Positions 41,905 through 49,969 of a DNA stretch of 64,000 nucleotides are shown here, one piece after another. Numbering within the stretch: position 1 is the stretch's first letter; the number at the start of each line of letters is the position of its first letter. The translations under genes were made by a program, and so were the position numbers. The notes under the pieces are model-generated. The model did not search any database. It was not told the DNA's origin and saw only the letters and a list, made by a program, of their open reading frames with translations. The DNA is from Fibrobacter sp. UWT2. Lineage in GTDB: Bacteria; Fibrobacterota; Fibrobacteria; Fibrobacterales; Fibrobacteraceae. The stretch is taken from assembly GCF_900142545.1 (NCBI RefSeq), contig NZ_FRBF01000001.1, forward strand, positions 62,001-126,000, written 5' to 3'.

Positions 41905-43212
41905 ATGCTAGACTTTAATGTGTTTTACCGTTTGGCGGCTGCGATTGGCATAGGCCTGATTATTGGCCTGCAGCGCGAACACACTTACTACGACCAGTCG
42001 GATAGGCATCCGGCCGGTGTTCGTACGTTTACCCTTGTGGGGCTCGCGGGGGCCATGGCGGCACTGCTTTCGGACCAGATGGGCGGTGTGGCGCCTTTTA
42101 TTACCGGATTTGTTGTTGTGGGCATGCTTTTAATGGCCATGCACGTGTCTTTTGCGATTGGTCACCGTAGGCAGGATGATTCTACTGGGGGACATTTGCC
42201 TGGTGGTGACGGTATTACAACCAGTGTCGCGGTAGTGATCGTGTATTTGCTGGGCGGCATTTGTTGGTATGGCCGTTTGCTAGAATCATGCGTGATTGTG
42301 GTGGTGATTCTTTGGGTGCTTTCGGCGAAGGAACAGCTGCATACTTTTGCGCAGCGCCTCTCTAAAGAAGACATTATTGCCATTGTGAAATTCGCGGTGA
42401 TTACGGCGTTGGTGCTGCCGTTCCTTCCGAACAATTCTTATGGCCCGCCGGGACTTGAAGTCTTGAATCCGCGGTCGATTTGGATTTTTGTGGTGTTCAT
42501 TTCGGGCATCGGTTTTGTGGGCTACGGTCTGATTAAGCTTGTGGGGCCTGGCAAAGGCATTTGGCTTACGGGCTTGCTCGGCGGCCTTGCCAGCAGTACG
42601 GCGCTGACCTTGAATTTGGCAGGGCGCAGCCGTGAAAACGAGGCTTACGCTTCGGACTTTACGCTCGGAATTGTGCTGAGCTGGGCGGTGATGTATGCTC
42701 GTCTTTATTTGATTTGCGTTTTCTTGAGTAGCTCTTTGGCTGGCCCCCTTGCGCTGCCGCTGCTATTGCCTGTGGTGCCGGCGCTGGGCTATGCGCTTTA
42801 CCTCAAGCTGAAGGAATTCCGCAATCACCAGCAGAAATCGGCTGATTTTACGAACCCCTTCAAACTGTTGCCTGCGATCAAGTTTGGCGTCATCTTTACC
42901 TGTGTGATGTTCGTGGCCAATGCGGCTCGCGTTTACCTGGGCTCGGGGGCGTTGCTCGCTTGTAGCTTCTTGGGCGGTGCCGCTGAAATGGATGCGGTGG
43001 CGTTCTCGGTGATTGACATGAACTTGAAATCGGGACTACCGGTGCGTGAACTGGTGCTGGCGCTTTTGTTTGCTAGCCTTGCCAATACGATCACGAAGGG
43101 TGGCTTGGTATTTTTCTTGGGTGCAAAATCAATGCGTCGTCCGATATTGCCTGCTGTCATCTTGATTTGCCTTGTGACTGCTGGGTTGATCGGGTATTAT
43201 GCGTTCTTATAA
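41905..43212 (+). CDS. MgtC/DUF4010-family membrane protein
   Basis: Protein of 435 residues with about 12 hydrophobic segments. The first 150 residues match MgtC/SapB type (IGIGLIIGLQREHTYY...AGVRTFTLVGLAGAMAAL); the rest matches DUF4010 (SLIKLVGPGKGIWLTGLLGGLASSTALTLNLAGRSRE). Such fusions are common in bacteria; substrate unknown. Gene has no clear ribosome-binding site; a palindrome occupies that position. Confidence 0.85.
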   Translation: MLDFNVFYRLAAAIGIGLIIGLQREHTYYDQSDRHPAGVRTFTLVGLAGAMAALLSDQMGGVAPFITGFVVVGMLLMAMHVSFAIGHRRQDDSTGGHLPGGDGITTSVAVVIVYLLGGICWYGRLLESCVIVVVILWVLSAKEQLHTFAQRLSKEDIIAIVKFAVITALVLPFLPNNSYGPPGLEVLNPRSIWIFVVFISGIGFVGYGLIKLVGPGKGIWLTGLLGGLASSTALTLNLAGRSRENEAYASDFTLGIVLSWAVMYARLYLICVFLSSSLAGPLALPLLLPVVPALGYALYLKLKEFRNHQQKSADFTNPFKLLPAIKFGVIFTCVMFVANAARVYLGSGALLACSFLGGAAEMDAVAFSVIDMNLKSGLPVRELVLALLFASLANTITKGGLVFFLGAKSMRRPILPAVILICLVTAGLIGYYAFL

Positions 43213-43225
43213 AAAAGGATAGGGT

Positions 43226-43969
43226 ATGGGTGAAAAAATGATTCACGCTTTGACGGTGGCGGGCTTTGACGGTTCTGCCGGAGCAGGCTTTATCTCGGAC
43301 ATCAAGACGATGGCGCATTTTGGCGTCTACGGGCAGGCGGTCTGTACGGCGCTCACTCAACAGAACGAAGAAGAATTTGTTGCCCCTGGCTGGGTCATTT
43401 GGGACCGCATCGAGGCTCAGCTCGAAACACTCTTTAAAAAACATAAGTTCAAGTACGTGAAAATCGGCCTTGTTGAAAAGGCGCGTACTTTGAAGCGTAT
43501 TGTGGAATTTGTCCGTGAAAAGTCTCCGGATGCATTCATCGTGTGGGATCCGATTGCAAGTGCGAGTGCTGGTTTCCACTTTATGCGCGATGCCGAAAAG
43601 TTCTTGCCGATTATGAAGTCCATTGACTTGGTGACGCCGAACCAAGATGAATTCGCGTACTTGGGCTTGGGCCTTGCGGAATCCCGCGGTCAAATTAAGA
43701 TGGGCCGCGACTTTGCCGTGTTACTGAAGGGTGGCCACGCTCGCGGCAAGGAATCGATTGATACCTTGTGGTATAACGAAGAACAGTTCAAGTTTATCAG
43801 TCCGAGGTTCCCCGGTAAAGGCAAGCACGGCACCGGCTGCGTGCTCAGTTCCGCAATCCTTGCGAACGTTGCGCTTGGCAAAGACGTTCCCACCGCCTGC
43901 GAAATCGCGAAGAACTACATGAACGAATACCTGCAAACTGGCGAAGGCCGCCTCGGGTTCTTGGTTTAG
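43226..43969 (+). CDS. thiD: Hydroxymethylpyrimidine (phosphate) kinase ThiD
   Basis: Ribokinase-fold kinase of 247 residues. ALTVAGFDGSAGAGFISDIKTM is the HMP-binding start, VTPNQDEFAYL and GKGKHGTGCVLSSAI carry the anion hole and catalytic residues (GTGC). It phosphorylates hydroxymethylpyrimidine monophosphate for thiamine synthesis. In the usual ThiD the first block reads AGSDPSGGAG; the GFDGSAGAG variant is a little unusual. Starts 13 bases after the previous gene with AAGGATAGGGT upstream. Confidence 0.85.
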   Translation: MGEKMIHALTVAGFDGSAGAGFISDIKTMAHFGVYGQAVCTALTQQNEEEFVAPGWVIWDRIEAQLETLFKKHKFKYVKIGLVEKARTLKRIVEFVREKSPDAFIVWDPIASASAGFHFMRDAEKFLPIMKSIDLVTPNQDEFAYLGLGLAESRGQIKMGRDFAVLLKGGHARGKESIDTLWYNEEQFKFISPRFPGKGKHGTGCVLSSAILANVALGKDVPTACEIAKNYMNEYLQTGEGRLGFLV

Positions 43970-43982
43970 ATTTCCCCTTTAC

Positions 43983-44010
43983 AAAAAAAAGGCACTCGAT
44001 AGAGTGCCTT
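43983..44010 (-). terminator. Rho-independent terminator of typA (may serve both strands)
   Basis: On the minus strand GGCACTC-tatc-GAGTGCC is followed by eight T. On the plus strand the same stem is followed by AAAATTTTT, giving a weaker end for thiD. Confidence 0.85.
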
Positions 44011-44031
44011 AAAATTTTTATGAATTTCTCC

Positions 44032-44115
44032 GTGCCGAAGGCACTCATTAACAAACGAATGTTTGTTAATGCAGGGAGGGTTTTAGGGAGGGGGAAAGGA
44101 TTTCCTCCTCCCTAG
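44032..44115 (-). other. Three additional hairpins in the typA 3' region
   Basis: Between the typA stop and its terminator lie GTGCC-gaa-GGCAC (44032-44044), an 11-base perfect inverted repeat CATTAACAAAC with GTTTGTTAATG (44046-44071), and a third stem of 11-12 pairs around 44084-44115 (TAGGGAGGGGG region with CCTCCTCCCTA, one mismatch). Confidence 0.7.
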
Positions 44116-44118
44116 TCA

Positions 44119-45951
44119 TTAATCTTCTTCTGCAGGGCGCTTGGAGAGCTGCTTACGCTTGATCGGGTCGAGCTCGGTCTTGCGGAGGCGCAGCACTTCC
44201 GGCGTGACTTCGATGCATTCGTCTTCGTTGATGAAGGTGACGCATTCTTCCAAAGTCAGGCGGCGGTACGGAGTCAGCTGAATCATGTCGTCGGCAGACT
44301 TGGAACGCATGTTGGTAAGGTGCTTACCCTTGGTCACGTTCACGATGATGTCGACGTCGCGGTTGTGTTCACCCACGATCATGCCCGGATAAACTTCGGC
44401 ACCCGGTCCGATGATGAGGTAGCCGCGGTCTTCCAGGTTGGAAAGGGCATAGCTTGCGGCTTCGCCCGGTTCCTTCGCAATGAGCACGCCGTTCACGCGG
44501 GCCGGAATTTCGCCCTTGTACGGTTCGTAGTCCTTGAAGATGGACTGGCTGATGGCGTAACCCTTGGAAAGGGACAACAGCTTCGGGCGGATACCGATAA
44601 GGCCACGGCTCGGAACGAGGTATTCGAGAGTGACGCGGTCGTTTTCGTCGGTGGTCATGTTGACCATTTCGCCCTTACGGGTGTTGATTTCCTGGATGCA
44701 GGCGCCGCTGAATTCGTTCGGCACTTCGACCTTGAATTCTTCGATCGGTTCCAGAAGCTTGCCGTTTTCGTCGGTCTTGAAAATCACCTGCGGACTCCCG
44801 ATGGTGAATTCATAGAGTTCACGACGCATGTTTTCGACGAGGATGGTCAAGTGGAGAATGCCACGGCCAGACACCTTGAAGGTAGAAGCGCCGTCGACCT
44901 TTTCGACGAGGAGGGCGGGGTCTGCCATGTGGGCGCGTTCCAGACGTTCCTGGAGCTGGTTACCCGTCATGAACTTTCCGCCGTACTTACCGGCCAGGGG
45001 CGAGGTGTTCACGGTGAAGAGCATGGAGATGGTCGGCGGGTCAATATGGATGCGGGGGAGGTGCACCGGATTGTTCGTCGAAGAAAGGGTGTCACCAATG
45101 TCGAAGTTGTCGAGACCGGCAATCAAGATGATGTCGCCCGGACCGGCTTCTTCGATGGGCTGCGGGGTCAGGCCTTCGTAGCGCAGAATCTTCTGGATAC
45201 GGATGTTCTTGACCTTGCCGTCGGTCATAGCCTGGGCAACGGTCATGTTCGGCTTGAAGGTACCCTGCTGCACGCGGCCCACGGCCAAACGGCCAAGGAA
45301 GCCCGAGTATTCGAGGGAGGCAATCTGCAGAAGCGGTTCTGCATTCGGATCGCCCTTCGGGGCCGGGATGCGTTCGATAATCTTGTCCATCAAAATGTGG
45401 AAGTCGCCATCGGGGTCTTCCATTTCGGCCTTGCAGATGCCCTTACGGCCAGAACCGAACACCTTGTCGAAGTCCAGCTGCTGTTCGTTGGCGTCAAGTT
45501 CGCAGAACAAGTCGAACACCTTGTCGAGAGCGGCGTGCGGGTTGCAGCCGTCACGGTCGATCTTGTTCACGACCACGATAGGAATAAGTCCCATTTCAAG
45601 GGCCTTCTGGGTCACGAAGCGGGTCTGAGCCATGGGGCCTTCGAAGGCGTCCACCACCAGAATCACGCCATCCACCGTGCCGAGCACGCGTTCCACCTGG
45701 CCACCGAAGTCGGCGTGCCCCGGGGTATCGACGATGTTCACGCGATAGCCCTTGTACATGACGCTCGTGTTCTTGGAAAGGATGGTGATGCCGCGTTCAC
45801 GTTCCAGGTTGTCGGAGTCCATCACGCGTTCGTTCACTTCTTCGTTTTCGTGGAAGGTTCCGCACTGCTTGAGGAGCTGGTCCACCAGGGTAGTCTTACC
45901 GTGGTCAACGTGGGCGATAATGGCGACGTTTCTGATTTTAGATGTATCCAT
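44119..45951 (-). CDS. typA: Ribosome-associated GTPase TypA/BipA
   Basis: Translational GTPase of 610 residues. G1 [10 protein letters not shown] (14-23), G3 DTPGHADFG and G4 NKIDRDG are intact, followed by domain II, EF-G-like domains III and V ([26 protein letters not shown]), and the BipA C-terminal domain ([25 protein letters not shown]). It acts in ribosome assembly and stress adaptation. Promoter-like TTGCCA, 17 bases, TAAATT lies upstream (45988-46016). Confidence 0.96.
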   Translation of the reverse strand: MDTSKIRNVAIIAHVDHGKTTLVDQLLKQCGTFHENEEVNERVMDSDNLERERGITILSKNTSVMYKGYRVNIVDTPGHADFGGQVERVLGTVDGVILVVDAFEGPMAQTRFVTQKALEMGLIPIVVVNKIDRDGCNPHAALDKVFDLFCELDANEQQLDFDKVFGSGRKGICKAEMEDPDGDFHILMDKIIERIPAPKGDPNAEPLLQIASLEYSGFLGRLAVGRVQQGTFKPNMTVAQAMTDGKVKNIRIQKILRYEGLTPQPIEEAGPGDIILIAGLDNFDIGDTLSSTNNPVHLPRIHIDPPTISMLFTVNTSPLAGKYGGKFMTGNQLQERLERAHMADPALLVEKVDGASTFKVSGRGILHLTILVENMRRELYEFTIGSPQVIFKTDENGKLLEPIEEFKVEVPNEFSGACIQEINTRKGEMVNMTTDENDRVTLEYLVPSRGLIGIRPKLLSLSKGYAISQSIFKDYEPYKGEIPARVNGVLIAKEPGEAASYALSNLEDRGYLIIGPGAEVYPGMIVGEHNRDVDIIVNVTKGKHLTNMRSKSADDMIQLTPYRRLTLEECVTFINEDECIEVTPEVLRLRKTELDPIKRKQLSKRPAEED

Positions 45952-45987
45952 AATGGCTCTTTTGATTGACGTTTATTTTTGCGCGCA

Positions 45988-46016
45988 AATTTAGAAATTA
46001 TAGCCGATTATGGCAA
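45988..46016 (-). promoter_or_regulatory. Candidate sigma-70-type promoter for typA
   Basis: On the minus strand TTGCCA (46011-46016), 17 bases, TAAATT (45988-45993), then TG. Same geometry as the tRNA-Ala and pilM promoters. Confidence 0.6.
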
Positions 46017-46051
46017 TGTTTTTGGGGCAAGTTTACTATATTTGGGCTACT

Positions 46052-46507
46052 ATGGCAAAAGAATTCGACAATTTTGATGACGAAGAAATGGACGAAGCTG
46101 CCCTCGAGAAGTTTGAATCCGAGGACTCCCTTGCCCAGACCCCCCAGGTTCGCGACTATAGCGACCGCCGTATCCTGATTTGGGAAGAAGATGATTCGCA
46201 CCGCGAAGCTTGCCTTACCGTGCTGACCGACCTTTTGGTGGGTGCTACCATCAAGGCCGTAAAGACCGAGGCAGAAGCCCAGGAACAGCTTGAAAACGAC
46301 GACTGGGATACTTTCGTTGTCGACTTCTACACCGAAGGCGTTTCCGCAAGCGACTTCATCAAGAGCGCGAACAATTATCCGGGTTCTATCCTGGTGGCCC
46401 TGAACATGGGTCCGCTGACTCTTGCTGAAGAACGTGATCCGTCCCGCACCGAATTGCTTCGTAGGCTTTTCGACGTGGAACGGGCCAATACGCAGATTCA
46501 CGCTTAA
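46052..46507 (+). CDS. Degenerate response-regulator receiver-like protein
   Basis: Protein of 151 residues from ATG at 46052. An acidic N-terminal tail (about 1-30) precedes a receiver-like domain: RRILIWEEDDSHREACLTVLTDLL (acidic pocket), WDTFVVDFYTEGVSASDF (Asp at the phosphoacceptor position) and SILVALNMG. The later Thr/Ser and Lys positions do not match well (no clear K), so phosphotransfer is doubtful. TATATTTG at 46037-46044 lies only 10 bases before the ATG. Its stop overlaps the convergent lipoprotein gene by four bases. No output domain. Confidence 0.6.
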   Translation: MAKEFDNFDDEEMDEAALEKFESEDSLAQTPQVRDYSDRRILIWEEDDSHREACLTVLTDLLVGATIKAVKTEAEAQEQLENDDWDTFVVDFYTEGVSASDFIKSANNYPGSILVALNMGPLTLAEERDPSRTELLRRLFDVERANTQIHA

Positions 46508-47742
46508 TTACAGAAATACAGTTCGCCCGGAGTCGGTGCGTCAAGGCACCAAGACGAGGAATCCGAACGCACTTTCCAGCGGTCAATGTTCAGTTGGCCG
46601 CTTTGATTGTATTTGCCGCTACCCAGAGCCGGAACGACGTTGGTGTGCAGCGAGTCGGGGGCGCTTGCGTAGTACAGGGAATCTAGGGTGATTCCGTCGC
46701 ATTGCAAGATAATGCTCCCTTTGCTGTTGGTCATGTCGCTCCAACCGTCGGTGTTCACGTGTTCTGCCGGAGTCTTTTCGGAAACGGCATCGCCCAAGAC
46801 CAGGGCTGCTCCCGGCAGGATTTCGCTTGCGGTGAGAGCGTAACGCTTGAGGGCGTTGGAACTGGTGATGCCCAGAACGCAGTCGTCCAGGAGCAGGGTG
46901 TCGATGCTTCCGTTGTAGATTTCAACGAATTCATACTGAGTGCTATCCTTGGCGTTGGGGGCGGAGTAGTATTCCGTAATCAGCAGGTCGTCGGCCTTTG
47001 GCTTACGGAATCCGGCTCGCAGGGGCAGCGTGATTTCGACATGACGCTCCTCTGCGGTTTGGATGCCTAGAGCTACTTTACTCCGGAGGGAGTTCAAGGT
47101 CAGGTTGGGTACCGGGCTGTCTTCGGTGAGCAGGAACTTGTCACTTAAGCTGTAGATGGCGTTCCCGTCGGAGTCAAAGAGAGAAATCTGCACATCGTAT
47201 TCGACGCCGAGCTTCAGCATGTCGCTTTTGAAGTAGATTTTCCCAGTAGATTCCACCATGGGAATTTCGTAGCGGTCGCTTTCCGAAGTGAGAATCATGG
47301 TACCGCTGGCGATACCGCTTTCGTTCTTTAGCCCCGTAGGAACTTCCACTAGCACGAACCCTACGATGGGGTGCATCTGGATGGAAAGATTCTCGATGGA
47401 ACCGGCTTCCAGCTTGGTCGACAGTTCGCCCACCTGCATCAGGGCCCCGTTGGCATAGATTTCAGCCTTGAAGGACCAGTTGTCGCTAGGGAACAGGTCC
47501 ATGTTAAAGAGGGCGCTGTCGGCGGAGCGTACGTAGTGGAGCGTGTCCGCTCCGTAGCAGTCCAGCACCAGGCTGTCTAACAGCGGGGGAGTGCTGTATT
47601 GCAGCTTGAGCGCGACGGATGCGTGTTCTGCACCACTGATGGTGGCGCTGGTTTCGTGGGTTTCGCTGCCACAGTTCCAGAGGGCTAAGGCACAAAGGAT
47701 AGATGTGGCCATGGTTGCGTGTTTTGTTCTAATAGGACTCAT
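46504..47742 (-). CDS. Lipoprotein with C-terminal lamin-tail-like domain
   Basis: Protein of 412 residues from ATG at 47742, which has GGAGGTAAT directly upstream. Signal ending LWNCG (lipobox-like LWNC) suggests a lipoprotein. The middle (about 30-240) is a beta-rich region with DUF4493/fimbrillin-like flavour but unassigned. The C-terminal part (about 250-400) looks like a lamin-tail (LTD) fold: DLLITEYYSAPNAKDSTQYEFVEIYNGSIDTLLLDDCVLG. LTD domains in secreted proteins bind or pad surface structures. Function unknown. Confidence 0.65.
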   Translation of the reverse strand: MSPIRTKHATMATSILCALALWNCGSETHETSATISGAEHASVALKLQYSTPPLLDSLVLDCYGADTLHYVRSADSALFNMDLFPSDNWSFKAEIYANGALMQVGELSTKLEAGSIENLSIQMHPIVGFVLVEVPTGLKNESGIASGTMILTSESDRYEIPMVESTGKIYFKSDMLKLGVEYDVQISLFDSDGNAIYSLSDKFLLTEDSPVPNLTLNSLRSKVALGIQTAEERHVEITLPLRAGFRKPKADDLLITEYYSAPNAKDSTQYEFVEIYNGSIDTLLLDDCVLGITSSNALKRYALTASEILPGAALVLGDAVSEKTPAEHVNTDGWSDMTNSKGSIILQCDGITLDSLYYASAPDSLHTNVVPALGSGKYNQSGQLNIDRWKVRSDSSSWCLDAPTPGELYFCN

Positions 47743-47808
47743 ATTACCTCCATTTGGTTGAGTGGTCCTATTTATTAACACGCTAAAATTGAAAAAACGG
47801 TTCAAAAT

Positions 47809-48276
47809 TTAGAGCTTTAGAGCCTTTTGTCCGTTTTGTTTGCGGTTTCCTTGCAATTTGGTGGCGCAGGCTTTGTCTTGGCGCAGGATTTTGACCAGGG
47901 CGCTGGGGGTCAGGTTGAATGCCGCCGCTGCCGCCTTGGTGTCGCCGTTTTTGGTCGCCATGATGTCGAAAACGTGGGCGACGAACAATGGGAACAAGGG
48001 ATTGGAGGGTTGCAGGTGGCCGTTACTGCCCGGGAAGGGCATCTCGGGGTTGGCGGGGGTTTCGCGAACCTGCAAGGCCAGGGCCATTTGCATTCGGTGT
48101 AGCGCATGGACCTTGTTTTCGTGAGCGCTCCTGCCTTCGCACGATTTGATTTCTAAATTGAAATCCCGTAAACCGAGCAGAACGCCCGTGTTGGTCTTGT
48201 TGCGGTGCTGACCGCCGGGGCCCGACCCTTGAAAACCCTTGAGGGTGCAAGCGCGGAGCAGTTCGTCCAGCGTCAT
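47809..48276 (-). CDS. Peptide chain release factor-like protein (GGQ domain)
   Basis: Protein of 155 residues. The GGQ block LKGFQGSGPGGQHRNKTNTGVLLGL, with RSAHENKVHALHRMQMALAL after it, matches class-I release factor domain 3 as in stand-alone factors of the C12orf65/ArfB group. It lacks the codon-recognition domains of RF1/RF2, so a rescue role on stalled ribosomes is likely. The C-terminal tail is basic and ends QNGQKALKL. An alternative start at 48300 would give MHRDTYLK in front; that ATG is the complement of the ATG at 48295, so the two genes could begin in one ATGCAT. Confidence 0.75.
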   Translation of the reverse strand: MTLDELLRACTLKGFQGSGPGGQHRNKTNTGVLLGLRDFNLEIKSCEGRSAHENKVHALHRMQMALALQVRETPANPEMPFPGSNGHLQPSNPLFPLFVAHVFDIMATKNGDTKAAAAAFNLTPSALVKILRQDKACATKLQGNRKQNGQKALKL

Positions 48277-48294
48277 TTTTAAATAGGTATCGCG

Positions 48295-49047
48295 ATGCAT
48301 ACTCTTAAAAATACATTTGTTGTGGCCCTTGCGATAGGGCTTGGTGTAATCTTTTCGGCCTGTGCGGGTTCTTCGAATGCAAAAGATACGAACGATCCGC
48401 GCAACGAATCCCTGGTGGACGCCACTCTTGGCGAATCGGCAGAAATCAAGAACGAAAAGGTGGAACACCGCGAATACGACAAGCAGGCCATGCTCGAATC
48501 CATGTTCCAGAATCTCCTGAACGCTATTCACGAAGATACGCCTGCCGACGATCTTTATGCCATGCTGACCGATTCTTCGGAATACTGGCTCGACACGTTG
48601 GAAAATCATGCGAGAACGTACAGACCCGAGGATTTGGATACTTGCCAGTTCTACGAAATCTATTCGATTCTGCTTTACCGCCTTTACGAACGCGAACACC
48701 TGTGGCAGGTTCCCGAAGACCGCATGCTGTGGCTCTATATGTCGAAGGCGGGAATCATGCATAACTTTACCAAGCTGAAATTGGGACCCATGAAAATCAA
48801 GAATGACCGCGGAAGCATCGGACTTGAACAGAGCCCCGAAGTGCCGATCATGATTTTTGAATGGGACGATAAGTCCTGGAAACTGGACCTGGTCGAAACG
48901 GTGCCCCTGATTACCAAGGGTATCGAGGCGACGGCCGTCAAGAAGAGCTGGACCAACAAGAAACTGGCACTCTACTGGCTGGACCGCGAATACCACATGA
49001 CCTATTCTAGGCTGGACGATTCTCTTTGCGAACCGATCGGGTTCTAA
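48295..49047 (+). CDS. Lipoprotein of unknown function, first of the porU gene run
   Basis: Protein of 250 residues with lipoprotein signal MHTLKNTFVVALAIGLGVIFSAC (lipobox FSAC, Cys 23). The mature part is helical and charged (YDKQAMLESMFQNLLNAIHEDTPADDLYAMLTDSSEYWLDTLENHA). No known family. Three bases separate it from the next gene, which precedes porU, so it may belong to the same export locus. Confidence 0.65.
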   Translation: MHTLKNTFVVALAIGLGVIFSACAGSSNAKDTNDPRNESLVDATLGESAEIKNEKVEHREYDKQAMLESMFQNLLNAIHEDTPADDLYAMLTDSSEYWLDTLENHARTYRPEDLDTCQFYEIYSILLYRLYEREHLWQVPEDRMLWLYMSKAGIMHNFTKLKLGPMKIKNDRGSIGLEQSPEVPIMIFEWDDKSWKLDLVETVPLITKGIEATAVKKSWTNKKLALYWLDREYHMTYSRLDDSLCEPIGF

Positions 49048-49050
49048 TAA

Positions 49051-49929
49051 ATGCGGATGAAACATTTTAAGTTTTTTGCTGTCTTGTTGATGTCTGCGGT
49101 CTGCTTATGGGCCGCACCCAAGGGTAAGCCTTATACGGCCGGTTCTGCAAAGGTCGTTGGCGCTGTCGAATCCAAGAAGCCGTTTAGTGGCGAACGCCTT
49201 TTTGCGACGCTGGATTCCGTAGGCGGTACGGGCACCTGGATGGAATGGGACGTGAACGGTGTCAAGGACCCGTCGCTGATGGGGGTTCTGGAACCTATGC
49301 TGAAAGGCACCAACAAGCCTGAAATGGTGTGGGTGATTACGGAACGCGCAAAGCCTTTGGCTGCGGTACTTTTGCCCAAGGGAAATGGCGAGACGATTCT
49401 GTTCTACGAGCTGCAATCCCTTGATGCAAAACCGGAACCGCTGGCGATCAATCCGGTTCTTCGCCCCGACGTAGTTCTCAGGGATTACAGACAAATTTCT
49501 GAAACGGAATATGCTCACCGCGACAAGGACAACCTGAAGGTGAAACTGCTTCCGTCGGGAATGATTTTCTCTTACGACAAGAAGGGCGACGAACCCCTTT
49601 ACATGGTAAAGGATTACGCTTCGAGGACTCTTGACGAAAAGGCTTCGATTCTGACGGATTATGAAGACTATTTCAAGTATGAATATTCCTTGATGCTTAG
49701 GGCCTTTGTGCAGTCGGTTCGTGGTGTGTTCAATTGGCAGCCGTGGCATTGGTACATGCCTGCCTGGAATTCCAAATGGATGCTGAAACGCTCCGAGCTG
49801 GAGGCGATTCTTGTACGTGGCGTTGCCCCCTCGTTTTTCAAGCTTTTCAAGGCTACGACGGCAGCCGGAGAAACCATTGAATTCCGCACGAACGGAAATG
49901 GCTATTCGGAATTGGAAATTCGCCGCTAA
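49051..49929 (+). CDS. Exported protein of unknown function next to porU
   Basis: Protein of 292 residues with a signal peptide (MRMKHFKFFAVLLMSAVCLWAAP) and no lipobox. The body has a beta-rich region and Trp-rich end (FNWQPWHWYMPAWNSKWML). An internal Met two codons in is an equally good start. Gene lies three bases after a lipoprotein gene and 40 bases before porU. No family assigned. Confidence 0.65.
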   Translation: MRMKHFKFFAVLLMSAVCLWAAPKGKPYTAGSAKVVGAVESKKPFSGERLFATLDSVGGTGTWMEWDVNGVKDPSLMGVLEPMLKGTNKPEMVWVITERAKPLAAVLLPKGNGETILFYELQSLDAKPEPLAINPVLRPDVVLRDYRQISETEYAHRDKDNLKVKLLPSGMIFSYDKKGDEPLYMVKDYASRTLDEKASILTDYEDYFKYEYSLMLRAFVQSVRGVFNWQPWHWYMPAWNSKWMLKRSELEAILVRGVAPSFFKLFKATTAAGETIEFRTNGNGYSELEIRR

Positions 49930-49969
49930 AAAGTAAATCTGGGCTCCCGCTATTTGCTATTTTAGTAGC

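Noticed and set aside
44320-45969. 549-residue open frame opposite typA
   Set aside because: Antisense to all TypA GTPase motifs; composition typical of a shadow frame.
47809-49065. Single 418-residue protein on the minus strand
   Set aside because: Only the last 155 residues show the release-factor GGQ domain; the first part is antisense to a clear lipoprotein gene.
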